A stretch of DNA of 54,360 nt from Gammaproteobacteria bacterium (GTDB lineage Bacteria > Pseudomonadota > Gammaproteobacteria > Eutrophobiales > Eutrophobiaceae), in the NCBI GenBank assembly GCA_021773235.1, contig JAJFKL010000037.1, positions 1 to 54,360 of the forward strand, read 5' to 3'. Of the stretch, positions 28,473 to 36,217 are shown piece after piece; position 1 is the stretch's first letter, and each line of letters starts with the position of its first letter. The position numbers and the translations under genes are program-made. The notes under the pieces are model-generated. The model saw only the letters and a list, made by a program, of their open reading frames with translations. It did not search any database and was not told the origin of the DNA.

Positions 28473-29627
28473 CTACTTTCGTTTACTAATCGGTACAAAC
28501 TTTTGATTATGTGGACCAACATAATTTGCGCTAGGTCGAATAATCTTACCGTCTTCACGTTGTTCAATGACATGCGCCGCCCAACCAGACGTGCGTGAAA
28601 TAACAAACAACGGAGTAAACATCGCTGTAGGAACATTCATCAATGAATATGACACTGCTGAATACCAATCAAGATTAGGAAACATTTTCTTCTCTGCCCA
28701 CATCACTTTTTCAAGTCGTTCGGCGACTCTATACATCTTCAGGTTTTTAGCTTGCGTACCCAACTTCTTTGCGACGTCTCTTATCATCTTATTACGTGGG
28801 TCACCCGTAGTATAAACTGGATGTCCAAAGCCAATAACAATCTCTTTACGCGCCATACGTTCTTTTATATCAGCTTCTGCTTCAGCGGGAGTTGCATAAC
28901 GTGACTGAATATCAAATGCTACTTCATTCGCACCGCCATGCTTCGGCCCACGCAAAGCGCCAATCGCACCAGTAATACTGGAAAACATATCTGAACCCGT
29001 ACCTGCGATAACACGACCGGTGAATGTTGAAGCGTTATATTCGTGTTCAGCGTAAAGATTTAAAGATGTGTGCATTGCACGGACCCATGAAGCAGAAGGT
29101 TTCTTACCGTGTAAAAGGTGTAAGAAATGACCACCAATAGAATCATCATCCGTCTCAACTTCAATACGTGTACCGTTAACTGCATAGTGGTACCAATAGA
29201 GCAACATTGAACCAAAGCTCGCCATTAATTTATCAGCAATATCTCTGGCACCAGCTGAATTATGATCTTCCTTTTCCGGCATTACTGCACCTAAAACAGA
29301 ACAACCCGTACGTAATACATCCATTGGGTGAGCCGAAGGTGATAATTGCTCTAGAGATTTTTTCACAGCAATGGGTAAACCACGCAATGATTGTAATTTA
29401 GTTTTATAGGCGCTGAGTTCAGCTGTCGTTGGCAATTTTCCATGTACCAGGAGATAGGCAATTTCTTCAAACTCGCAGGTATCAGCAATATCCAGAATAT
29501 CGTAACCTCGATAGTGTAGATCATTACCTGTTAAACCAACGGTACATAGCGCAGTATTTCCCGCAGCAGTCCCACTTAAAGCAACGGACTTTTTAGGCTT
29601 GGGTTTTTGTATTGTTTTCTTAGTCAT
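28473..29627 (-). CDS. prpC: 2-Methylcitrate synthase
   Basis: The 384-residue citrate-synthase-fold enzyme condenses propionyl-CoA with oxaloacetate. Catalytic elements are [11 protein letters not shown], the GPKHGGANE histidine, and the [13 protein letters not shown] histidine/arginine block. The adjacent prpB and propionate-type regulator decide for methylcitrate rather than citrate synthase. Its ATG overlaps the prpB stop by 4 bp. The start has a short Lys-rich extension ([12 protein letters not shown]) before the conserved [14 protein letters not shown]. Confidence 0.95.
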   Translation of the reverse strand: MTKKTIQKPKPKKSVALSGTAAGNTALCTVGLTGNDLHYRGYDILDIADTCEFEEIAYLLVHGKLPTTAELSAYKTKLQSLRGLPIAVKKSLEQLSPSAHPMDVLRTGCSVLGAVMPEKEDHNSAGARDIADKLMASFGSMLLYWYHYAVNGTRIEVETDDDSIGGHFLHLLHGKKPSASWVRAMHTSLNLYAEHEYNASTFTGRVIAGTGSDMFSSITGAIGALRGPKHGGANEVAFDIQSRYATPAEAEADIKERMARKEIVIGFGHPVYTTGDPRNKMIRDVAKKLGTQAKNLKMYRVAERLEKVMWAEKKMFPNLDWYSAVSYSLMNVPTAMFTPLFVISRTSGWAAHVIEQREDGKIIRPSANYVGPHNQKFVPISKRK

Positions 29628-30514
29628 GGATTGTCTCCTGAAAATAATTCATCCAGTTTTTGTTCATAATCGTGATAGGCGAGGTAATCGTATAATTCTG
29701 CTCGACTCTGCATCAGATCAACTACATTTTTTTGAGAACCTTCTTCACGAAGGCTCGAATAAACTTTTAGTGCCGCGGCATTCATTGCTCTAAACGCCGA
29801 CAATGGATACAGCGCCAGGCTGACATTTACTGATGCCAGTTCTTCGGTTGTGAATAAAGGTGTTGAACCAAACTCAGTAATATTGGCAAGTACTGGTACA
29901 CCGACAGCATCGACAAATTTTTGATACATACCGAGCTCTGTCATTGCTTCGGGAAAGATCATATCTGCACCCGCTTCAACACAAGCGCAAGCACGATCAA
30001 TTGCTGCATCCAGTCCTTCTACTGACAAGGCATCCGTTCGTGCCATGATAACGAAGTCAGGATCTGTTTTGGCATCGACAGCAGCCTTGATCCTATCTAC
30101 CATCTCTGCTTGAGTAACAATCGCTTTATTAGGTCTATGGCCACAACGCTTTTGTTGAACCTGATCCTCAATATGAACCGCGCCAGCGCCAGCTTTGATC
30201 ATTGAACGTATTGTTCTTGCTATATTAAATGCACCACCCCAACCAGTATCAATATCAACTAATACCGGTAACTCGGTAACATCCGTAATTCGGCGAAGAT
30301 CAATTAAAACATCTTCCAAGCTGGTAATACCCAAGTCAGGTATACCACACGACCCTGCGGCAACACCGCCTCCGGAAATATATAAAGCGCGGTAGCCAGT
30401 AGCGTCGGCTAAACGTGCGTGATACGCATTTATAGCACCGACAACCTGTAATGGCTTTTCTTCTTCAACAGCAAGCCGAAACCGCGCTCCTGGAGATACC
30501 AATTTATTACTCAT
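29624..30514 (-). CDS. prpB: 2-Methylisocitrate lyase
   Basis: The 296-residue enzyme belongs to the isocitrate-lyase/PEP-mutase superfamily. It has [18 protein letters not shown] near the N-terminus, DIDTGWGG for Mg2+ binding, the flexible-loop catalytic motif KRCGHRPNK (usually KKCGH) and IMARTDA. It splits 2-methylisocitrate into pyruvate and succinate. It is 21 bp downstream of the GntR regulator gene and overlaps prpC. No methylcitrate dehydratase (PrpD or AcnD/PrpF) is encoded nearby. Confidence 0.96.
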   Translation of the reverse strand: MSNKLVSPGARFRLAVEEEKPLQVVGAINAYHARLADATGYRALYISGGGVAAGSCGIPDLGITSLEDVLIDLRRITDVTELPVLVDIDTGWGGAFNIARTIRSMIKAGAGAVHIEDQVQQKRCGHRPNKAIVTQAEMVDRIKAAVDAKTDPDFVIMARTDALSVEGLDAAIDRACACVEAGADMIFPEAMTELGMYQKFVDAVGVPVLANITEFGSTPLFTTEELASVNVSLALYPLSAFRAMNAAALKVYSSLREEGSQKNVVDLMQSRAELYDYLAYHDYEQKLDELFSGDNP

Positions 30515-30535
30515 TAGAAGTGATTTCCTGTTTGA

Positions 30536-31225
30536 TTAATCTGTGATGGCTAGGTGTTCATCAAGCATTTTTTCAACATTTATACGTGAACTACGGATAT
30601 GTCTCGACATTAAAAATTGCGCCAACTCACCATCATGCTGACGAATAGCATCAACAATTTGTCCATGCTCTACGAATGCTCGTGGAACACGTTTACTCAC
30701 CATCCCGAACTGATATCTATAAAGACGGATCAAGTGATAAAGATCATTGGAAAACATATCGATCAAATGGGAATTTTTACTGCCTTTAATTATTCGAAAA
30801 TGAAAATCCATGTCACCTTCTTTTTGATAGTAGCTTTGATCTTGTTTGATTTGTTGTTGATGTTTTTCAAGCAGTGCATCAAGTTCGTTAATATCCTTAT
30901 CACTCATATTTTCTGCAGCTTGTCTCGCCGCTAAACCTTCCAGTGACTCACGGATAAGGTAAATCTCAACCAGATGTTGTCGCGTTAATGTAACAACACG
31001 TGCCCCCACATTTGGTTTTCGTTCGATTAAGTTACACGCTTCAAGGCGACTTAGAGCCTCACGCAATGGCCCTCGGCTAATACCAAATTCATTTGCCAAA
31101 GCCGGCTCACTGATTTTTGACCCAGCTGGTATAATTCCTTCCACAATTGCACTTTGTAATTTACTACAGACAGTATCTGCTATAGTTGAAGCAATGACTG
31201 GTTCATTTTCAAGCGCCTCGGTCAC
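30536..31225 (-). CDS. GntR-family (FCD domain) regulator of the prp operon
   Basis: The 229-residue protein has an N-terminal winged helix (PALANEFGISRGPLREALSRLEACNLI) and a C-terminal all-helical FCD effector domain with metal-site histidines (DMDFHFRII, SRHIRSSRI). The start is GTG. It is the first gene of gntR-prpB-prpC, and two ATTGTYGACAAT palindromes lie just upstream. The simplest reading is autoregulated repression of propionate genes with a methylcitrate-pathway ligand. Ligand and sign of regulation are inferred. Confidence 0.9.
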   Translation of the reverse strand: MTEALENEPVIASTIADTVCSKLQSAIVEGIIPAGSKISEPALANEFGISRGPLREALSRLEACNLIERKPNVGARVVTLTRQHLVEIYLIRESLEGLAARQAAENMSDKDINELDALLEKHQQQIKQDQSYYQKEGDMDFHFRIIKGSKNSHLIDMFSNDLYHLIRLYRYQFGMVSKRVPRAFVEHGQIVDAIRQHDGELAQFLMSRHIRSSRINVEKMLDEHLAITD

Positions 31226-31241
31226 GAATATTTAGCCCCAT

Positions 31242-31253
31242 ATTGTTGACAAT
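31242..31253. promoter_or_regulatory. GntR/FCD operator half-pair, proximal site
   Basis: ATTGTTGACAAT, a near-perfect 12-bp palindrome, lies 17 bp upstream of the GTG start of the regulator gene. The same sequence with one change recurs 62 bp away. TTGTCGACAA-type palindromes are typical of FCD-subfamily GntR regulators. Confidence 0.7.
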
Positions 31254-31303
31254 TTATCTATAAAAAGTAATTTTGACAGCGTAATTTAACATTTCATATC
31301 ATA

Positions 31304-31315
31304 ATTGTCGACAAT
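31304..31315. promoter_or_regulatory. GntR/FCD operator, distal site
   Basis: ATTGTCGACAAT is a perfect 12-bp palindrome centred 62 bp (about six helical turns) from the proximal site. That spacing suits same-face binding or looping. It lies 25 bp downstream of the atoE stop. Confidence 0.72.
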
Positions 31316-31340
31316 ATAGTGATAAGTATCACCGATATTT

Positions 31341-32669
31341 TTAAAATAAAATAATCATTGCTAGGCCCATGACAAAACCAGACCATAATAAAATTACAGT
31401 GCAATAACCCATAATATCCTTAATACCCAATCCAGCGATCCCCAGCAGCGGTAGAGCCCAAAAAGGCTGGACCATATTCGTCCAGGCATCCCCAAAAGCT
31501 ACGGCCATAGCCGCTTGATTTAGGGGCACCCCGAGTGTTTGCGCGGCAGGAATAACAATTGGTGCTTGTACTGCCCATTGACCACCACCTGAAGGAACAA
31601 AGAAGTTAACTATACCAGCACTGAGAAAGGTGAATAATGTAAAAGTATCAGCTGTAGAAATACTAATAAACCACTCACTAATTGAAACGGCCAGTCCTGA
31701 ACTCACCATCATTCCCATGATCCCGGCATAGAGTGGAAACTGCAACACAATGCCTGTTGTACTCCTAATCGCTTCATTCAAAGCACGTAAATAATTGGCG
31801 GGGGTTTTCTGTAATAAAAGCCCTACCATCAGGAAAATCATGTTCAGGCTATTGAGACCGAGTTTGCCGCCATCCATGAAATAACCCACTATATAATAAA
31901 GTCCCATACCGCTCAGCAATAAGGAAATCAGCATACTATTTTCCAGCTTTTCGGCCGGTGTCATATCGCTCACTGGCTTTGGCGCCTCTACTTCTTCATC
32001 TCTTAACTCTGCCGGCATTTCTGTAACTTGATCCGCAGGCGGCATCATCAAGCGATAAACTATTGGGACAGTCAATATTATTAATGCGCAGATCGTCATG
32101 ACTTCCGAACTAAAGATCGTTTCACTCACAGGTATCGATCGACCACCTAACAATTCTCCCAGACTATCACCATCGGTAACCGCAACTTTTAACGGAATAG
32201 TGCCAGAGAGACCCGCATGCCAAATCAACATACCTGAATAAGCCGCAGCAACCAGTAATGGGTAATGCACACCTTTTACTCTTTGAGCAATTTCTCTTGC
32301 AAAAAGACCACTGGCTATTAAGCCAAAACCCCAATTAACCCAGCCACAGAGTAGCGCTATAACCGTCATTAATACTATTGCTTGACCTGGTGTCTTGGCG
32401 ACCCCGCTGATTAACTGCAAAATACTTTTTACGAGTGGTGTTTTCGCCAGCACATAACCCGTCACTAATGTCAGCAGGGCTTGCATAGAAAAAGTTAATA
32501 GATTCCAGATTCCATCACCCCAAAAATCAATCATTTGATTGACTGATTTATCCTCTGCCACAACACCACTAATTAATACCACGAATGTAAGAATCACTGC
32601 GAACAAGAATGCATCAGGTAACCAACGTTGCATGATACGCGTAAAGAAATTTGCTAATGATTGAATCAA
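31341..32669 (-). CDS. atoE: Short-chain fatty acid transporter (AtoE family)
   Basis: The 442-residue inner-membrane protein has about ten or more hydrophobic segments and AtoE-family motifs: LPDAFLFAVILTF at the N-terminus, GWVNWGFGLI, HAGLSGTIPLKVA and the FVPSGGGQWAVQAPI loop near residue 359. AtoE proteins take up short-chain fatty acids or acetoacetate. The likely start is TTG at 32669 after an AAGGGG ribosome site. It sits between the CoA-transferase group and the propionate genes, fitting uptake of C3-C5 acids. Confidence 0.9.
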   Translation of the reverse strand: MIQSLANFFTRIMQRWLPDAFLFAVILTFVVLISGVVAEDKSVNQMIDFWGDGIWNLLTFSMQALLTLVTGYVLAKTPLVKSILQLISGVAKTPGQAIVLMTVIALLCGWVNWGFGLIASGLFAREIAQRVKGVHYPLLVAAAYSGMLIWHAGLSGTIPLKVAVTDGDSLGELLGGRSIPVSETIFSSEVMTICALIILTVPIVYRLMMPPADQVTEMPAELRDEEVEAPKPVSDMTPAEKLENSMLISLLLSGMGLYYIVGYFMDGGKLGLNSLNMIFLMVGLLLQKTPANYLRALNEAIRSTTGIVLQFPLYAGIMGMMVSSGLAVSISEWFISISTADTFTLFTFLSAGIVNFFVPSGGGQWAVQAPIVIPAAQTLGVPLNQAAMAVAFGDAWTNMVQPFWALPLLGIAGLGIKDIMGYCTVILLWSGFVMGLAMIILF

Positions 32670-32756
32670 GGAACGCCCCTTAAATTAGTTGGGAATGCAT
32701 TATATAGAGCGAATATATAAGCATATGAATACAGATATTACTACAGTATTCAAATT

Positions 32757-32779
32757 AGAATTATCAGAACAATAATTCT
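32757..32779. repeat. Short inverted repeat between the GST gene and atoE
   Basis: AGAATTAT and ATAATTCT are 8-bp perfect arms with a 7-nt loop. There is no T-run on the transcribed side. It could be a weak hairpin ending the upstream transcript or a regulator site before atoE. Confidence 0.35.
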
Positions 32780-32810
32780 CCTTATTAGAAGTTGTCTCAG
32801 CTACAGTATG

Positions 32811-33446
32811 TTAAGCCTCTGCACTGGGGCGTGCTGAAACTTCTTCATACCATTTTTTTGTTCTGATATTTTCATCTGGGATATGAATTTCCACCCATTC
32901 GGCAAAGCCAATTGCACAAAAAGCCGTAATATCAACCATAGTAAATTGCTCACCAGCAAGGTATGGTCCTTCTTCAAGATATTTTTCTAACCACCAAAAG
33001 AAACGTTCCAGCGTTTGTGTACCACGATCTATTAAAGCAGGTATAGCAGGTATATCGGCACCACCAGCACCAGGAATACTTCGATTTAAAAACTGCTCAT
33101 GTTGATTTCGAAATACTTCAGAGGTCGATATCATGCCATCAAATTCCATCTTACGCTGACGCATGGTAATGATAGCCTTCTCTTTTAGATTTCTGCCAAG
33201 TAATGCAGGCTCCGGCTGAACTTCTTCAAAATAACGACATATGGCCATTGCTTCATCAATACGTGTACCATCATCGAGTTCGAGGACTGGTAATAATCCA
33301 CGTGGGTTTACTGCAAGAAAGTCATCTTGAAGATTTTCACCACCAAGAATGTCGATTTCAATTTTTTCTAACTCAATACCTTTTTCAGCTAAAAACATAC
33401 GTGCACGACGTGGATTGGGCGCAACCTTACAGTCATATAATTTCAT
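32811..33446 (-). CDS. Glutathione S-transferase family protein
   Basis: The 211-residue protein has an N-terminal thioredoxin-like domain (MKLYDCKVAPNPRRARMFLAEKGIE, then NPRGLLPVLELDDGTRIDEAMAICRYFE). A helical C-terminal domain carries the YLAGEQFTMVDITAF signature. The fold binds glutathione, but the substrate cannot be stated. A GAGG ribosome site precedes the ATG. It sits with a GFA-family gene in the same strand group, so glutathione-linked handling of an aldehyde or reactive intermediate is possible. Confidence 0.9.
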   Translation of the reverse strand: MKLYDCKVAPNPRRARMFLAEKGIELEKIEIDILGGENLQDDFLAVNPRGLLPVLELDDGTRIDEAMAICRYFEEVQPEPALLGRNLKEKAIITMRQRKMEFDGMISTSEVFRNQHEQFLNRSIPGAGGADIPAIPALIDRGTQTLERFFWWLEKYLEEGPYLAGEQFTMVDITAFCAIGFAEWVEIHIPDENIRTKKWYEEVSARPSAEA

Positions 33447-33509
33447 TTATACGTCCTCAACTTTACTAATATAATGTGTAATTTTATTAATAAATTATTC
33501 CAGCAGGAT

Positions 33510-33944
33510 TCATTCGACGTCTTCCATCAAAACTTCCGTCACATCGAGTTTCCAAACGCCGTCAATCATCACCCAATGATCAATTTCTTTTTCGACAATG
33601 GGAACAGCATTAAATATGTCACTAGCCTTCGTCCATGCATGTACTTTCGCTTTTTCTCCATTGATTTCGATCGAGCTTACGCCACCATCAATGATATCAA
33701 CTTGAGCAGATTTCATAACACCCTCCCATTCTTCAATGTACTTTTCTTTAGTACGACCGTCACGCATGTTTTCTGTAACCATGTCGTATGCGGTGGCAAA
33801 ATCTTTAGACTGTACCGCATTAAAATAGGTTTGTTGTAATGCAGCTATCGTGACGCTAGCTTCTTCTTCACCTCCACACCAACCTGCCCTGACTACAGAA
33901 AAAAGAAGTAACAGCGTCACGGTCATTATTTTTGTTAATTTCAT
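33510..33944 (-). CDS. Small exported NTF2-like protein of unknown function
   Basis: The 144-residue protein has an N-terminal signal-like hydrophobic segment (residues about 5-20). The remaining helix-plus-sheet pattern suggests an NTF2/DUF4878-like cone: LQQTYFNAVQSKDFATAYDMV, then a strand-rich half ending WKLDVTEVLM. No catalytic residues are recognised. It is 35 bp downstream of the GFA gene and 63 bp upstream of the GST gene, so it probably belongs to the same transcript. Confidence 0.7.
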   Translation of the reverse strand: MKLTKIMTVTLLLLFSVVRAGWCGGEEEASVTIAALQQTYFNAVQSKDFATAYDMVTENMRDGRTKEKYIEEWEGVMKSAQVDIIDGGVSSIEINGEKAKVHAWTKASDIFNAVPIVEKEIDHWVMIDGVWKLDVTEVLMEDVE

Positions 33945-33979
33945 AATTTAAGTATCCTTGGTTTAGGGTGAGTAGAAAC

Positions 33980-34417
33980 TTAGCTTAATATTTTGGTCAT
34001 CTGGTCGGACGTTGGGGCGTGATTAAACTTCTCTAGCTCTGGTTCAAGACATGTCCAGTCTTGAGCGCTGCTAGTCCAGACTTCAACTTGTGCAGAAAAC
34101 TGATTGGGGTCATACAGGCTCGCAGCCCATATTCCCATAAGGTCAGGAACGAGTTCAGCATCAATAAAGACAGGACAACCACAATTTGAACAGAAACCAC
34201 GTCGTACGGCATTACCACTCTCAGCTTTGACCTCATAATATTTTGCTTGCCCGGTTATACTGAGTGCTGTTTTAGGTACATACATTACAGGACACATCAT
34301 ACTGCCACTGGCTCGTTGACAATCACGACAGTGACATTTCCAAGAGAAAACAGGTTCAGCAGTACATTCGTATTGTATCGCTCTACAAGCACATGCCCCT
34401 GTTAACGAGTTCGCCAT
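33980..34417 (-). CDS. GFA/CENP-V family zinc protein
   Basis: The 145-residue protein has the zinc-binding cysteines of the glutathione-dependent formaldehyde-activating enzyme family: GACACRAIQYEC, WKCHCRDCQRASG and GFCSNCGCPVF. Most members of this family have no proven reaction. A true formaldehyde-glutathione role cannot be assumed, although the genome also carries C1 genes (mtdA, fchA). It starts 8 bp after the scoB stop, within the CoA-transferase transcript. Confidence 0.88.
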   Translation of the reverse strand: MANSLTGACACRAIQYECTAEPVFSWKCHCRDCQRASGSMMCPVMYVPKTALSITGQAKYYEVKAESGNAVRRGFCSNCGCPVFIDAELVPDLMGIWAASLYDPNQFSAQVEVWTSSAQDWTCLEPELEKFNHAPTSDQMTKILS

Positions 34418-34425
34418 TCAATCTG

Positions 34426-35076
34426 TCAATTAGTTTTTAAATCAGGGCTGATAATAAATTCTGCTTCTGTCTTTTCCTTGATTTCTTCAAGATCAACACC
34501 TGGCGCCAATTCAATCAAGGTTGGTTGATCGCCTTGAAAATCAAATACGGCTAAATTTGTTATTAACAGATCCGTCACATCAGAACCGGTTAAAGGAAGG
34601 TTGCATTCCTTAAGAAATTTTGGGCTGCCGTCTTTAGCTGTATGATCCATTATAACAACGACCTTATTAACACCCGCGACTAAATCCATCGCACCACCCA
34701 TGCCTTTTATCATCTTGCCAGGTATCATCCAATTTGCTAAATCGCCATTTTGGGCTACTTGCATAGCCCCTAAAATTGCCAAGTTAATATGTCCACCGCG
34801 AATCATGCCAAAACTATCGGCACTTGAGAAATAACTGGTTTGAGGTAGTTCAGAGATGGTTTGCTTACCCGCATTGATTAAATCAGGATCGACTTGATCT
34901 GGATATGGAAATGGCCCCATACCGAGCATGCCATTTTCACTCTCTAAAATGACTTGTACATCGTCGGGGATATAGTTTGCAACTAACGTTGGTATCCCTA
35001 TCCCTAAATTGACATAAAACCCATCTTGTAATTCTTGCGCAGCACGTTGTGCTATTTCTTCTCTAGACCATGGCAT
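34426..35076 (-). CDS. scoB: 3-Oxoacid CoA-transferase, subunit B
   Basis: The 216-residue protein contains GFYVNLGIGIPTLVANYIP and the catalytic glutamate motif ESENGMLGMGPFP near residue 45-57. A GGAMDLVAG block follows. This is the beta subunit of succinyl-CoA:3-ketoacid (or acetate/acetoacetate) CoA-transferases, paired with scoA 15 bp upstream. It would activate acetoacetate or another beta-keto acid to its CoA ester, ready for thiolysis. Confidence 0.94.
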   Translation of the reverse strand: MPWSREEIAQRAAQELQDGFYVNLGIGIPTLVANYIPDDVQVILESENGMLGMGPFPYPDQVDPDLINAGKQTISELPQTSYFSSADSFGMIRGGHINLAILGAMQVAQNGDLANWMIPGKMIKGMGGAMDLVAGVNKVVVIMDHTAKDGSPKFLKECNLPLTGSDVTDLLITNLAVFDFQGDQPTLIELAPGVDLEEIKEKTEAEFIISPDLKTN

Positions 35077-35091
35077 AATTATAATCCTCTA

Positions 35092-35796
35092 CTAAGCTAC
35101 GTATTCACGTGTTGTCATTATTTCAATCGGTTTCTTATGTTCAGTACCAACAATGAAACCATTCACATAAATACCCGGTGTATGAATATGATCAGGATCA
35201 AAATTTCCCGCGGGCACATGCTCTTCAACTTCAGCAATGGTCACTTTCCCAGCTGTTGCCATTACGGGGTTAAAGTTTCTAGCTGTTTTTCGGTAGACCA
35301 AATTACCTTCATCATCAGCCTTCCATGCCTTGACCAATGATAGATCAGCGACCAAACCAGTTTCTAGAATATAGGTAACACCATCAAATTCCTTATGTTC
35401 CTTACCTTCAGCAATGACAGTTCCAACACCGGTCTTAGTATAAAAACCAGGAATGCCAGCACCGCCTGCGCGACATCGCTCTGCTAATGTCCCTTGTGGA
35501 TTAAATTCCAGTTCTAATTCGCCACTCATATACTGTTTTTCAAATGTTTTGTTCTCACCGACATAAGATGAAATCATTTTTTTGATTTGCCGCGTTTGTA
35601 ATAAAAGGCCTAAACCAAAATCATCTATTCCACAGTTGTTTGAGATAACTGTAATGTCTTTCACTCCAGAGTCACGTAATGCAGTTATCAGATACTCTGG
35701 AATTCCACAAAGCCCAAAGCCGCCTGCCATTATCGTCATACCATCAAACAGAACTCCTTCCAAAGCCTCGGACGCACTATTTTTTAATTTATTCAT
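35092..35796 (-). CDS. scoA: 3-Oxoacid CoA-transferase, subunit A
   Basis: The alpha subunit has GMTIMAGGFGLCGIPEYLI near the N-terminus, then SNNCGIDDFGLGLLL, and the GGAGIPGFYTKTGVGT loop. I place the start at ATG 35796 (MNKLKNSASEAL, 234 residues) because an AAAGG ribosome site precedes it. The longer frame from 35841 adds 15 residues not typical of the family. It is the first gene of scoA-scoB-GFA-NTF2-GST. Substrate specificity (acetoacetate versus longer 3-oxoacids) cannot be read. Confidence 0.94.
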   Translation of the reverse strand: MNKLKNSASEALEGVLFDGMTIMAGGFGLCGIPEYLITALRDSGVKDITVISNNCGIDDFGLGLLLQTRQIKKMISSYVGENKTFEKQYMSGELELEFNPQGTLAERCRAGGAGIPGFYTKTGVGTVIAEGKEHKEFDGVTYILETGLVADLSLVKAWKADDEGNLVYRKTARNFNPVMATAGKVTIAEVEEHVPAGNFDPDHIHTPGIYVNGFIVGTEHKKPIEIMTTREYVA

Positions 35797-35841
35797 TACA
35801 GATACCTTTATATTTTTAACTATAAATCTAATGTCCAGCAA

Positions 35842-36217
35842 AATGGAACATTACCATGCTATGAGTTTTTTATATTTAATTATGATTTCAAAATACTATA
35901 TCTTAAGTGCAAAACATTGTATCTCATTAATCATAACGACAGTTGAGTTTCAACACTAACCCAAACTTATTGATGTTTTTATATCAATGAAATTTAGCAC
36001 TAATTAATTTCGTGTCTGGTAGATTTACATATATATGTTGCCGATAAAAATCAAGAAACAAATGGTTAATGATGTACTTCGAAATTAACTAATGTGTGCG
36101 CTATGCGAGAATCAATCTGTCTGTAAAATTGATATTACTTTTCAAAGGATTCACTTCCATGGCAAATACCATGGAAGTGAATATAGAAAAGCAGAACTAC
36201 TTCAATTTGTTTAGCTC
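35842..36217. other. AT-rich intergenic region between scoA and the RND gene
   Basis: These 376 bp contain no convincing coding frame. They hold the putative scoA promoter, for which I could not pick a clear -35/-10 pair, and the strong hairpin at 36149-36182 downstream of the RND gene. No tRNA or riboswitch-like structure was recognised. Confidence 0.6.
36149..36182 (-). terminator. Perfect 14-bp hairpin downstream of the RND transporter gene
   Basis: ATTCACTTCCATGG and CCATGGAAGTGAAT form perfect arms around a 6-nt CAAATA loop, 36 bp past the RND stop. No long T-tract follows on the minus strand, so it may be a processing or 3'-protection hairpin rather than a classic terminator. Confidence 0.6.

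Noticed and set aside
28439..28636. Minus-strand frame overlapping the prpC C-terminus
   Set aside because: prpC is a full-length, well-conserved enzyme across this stretch.
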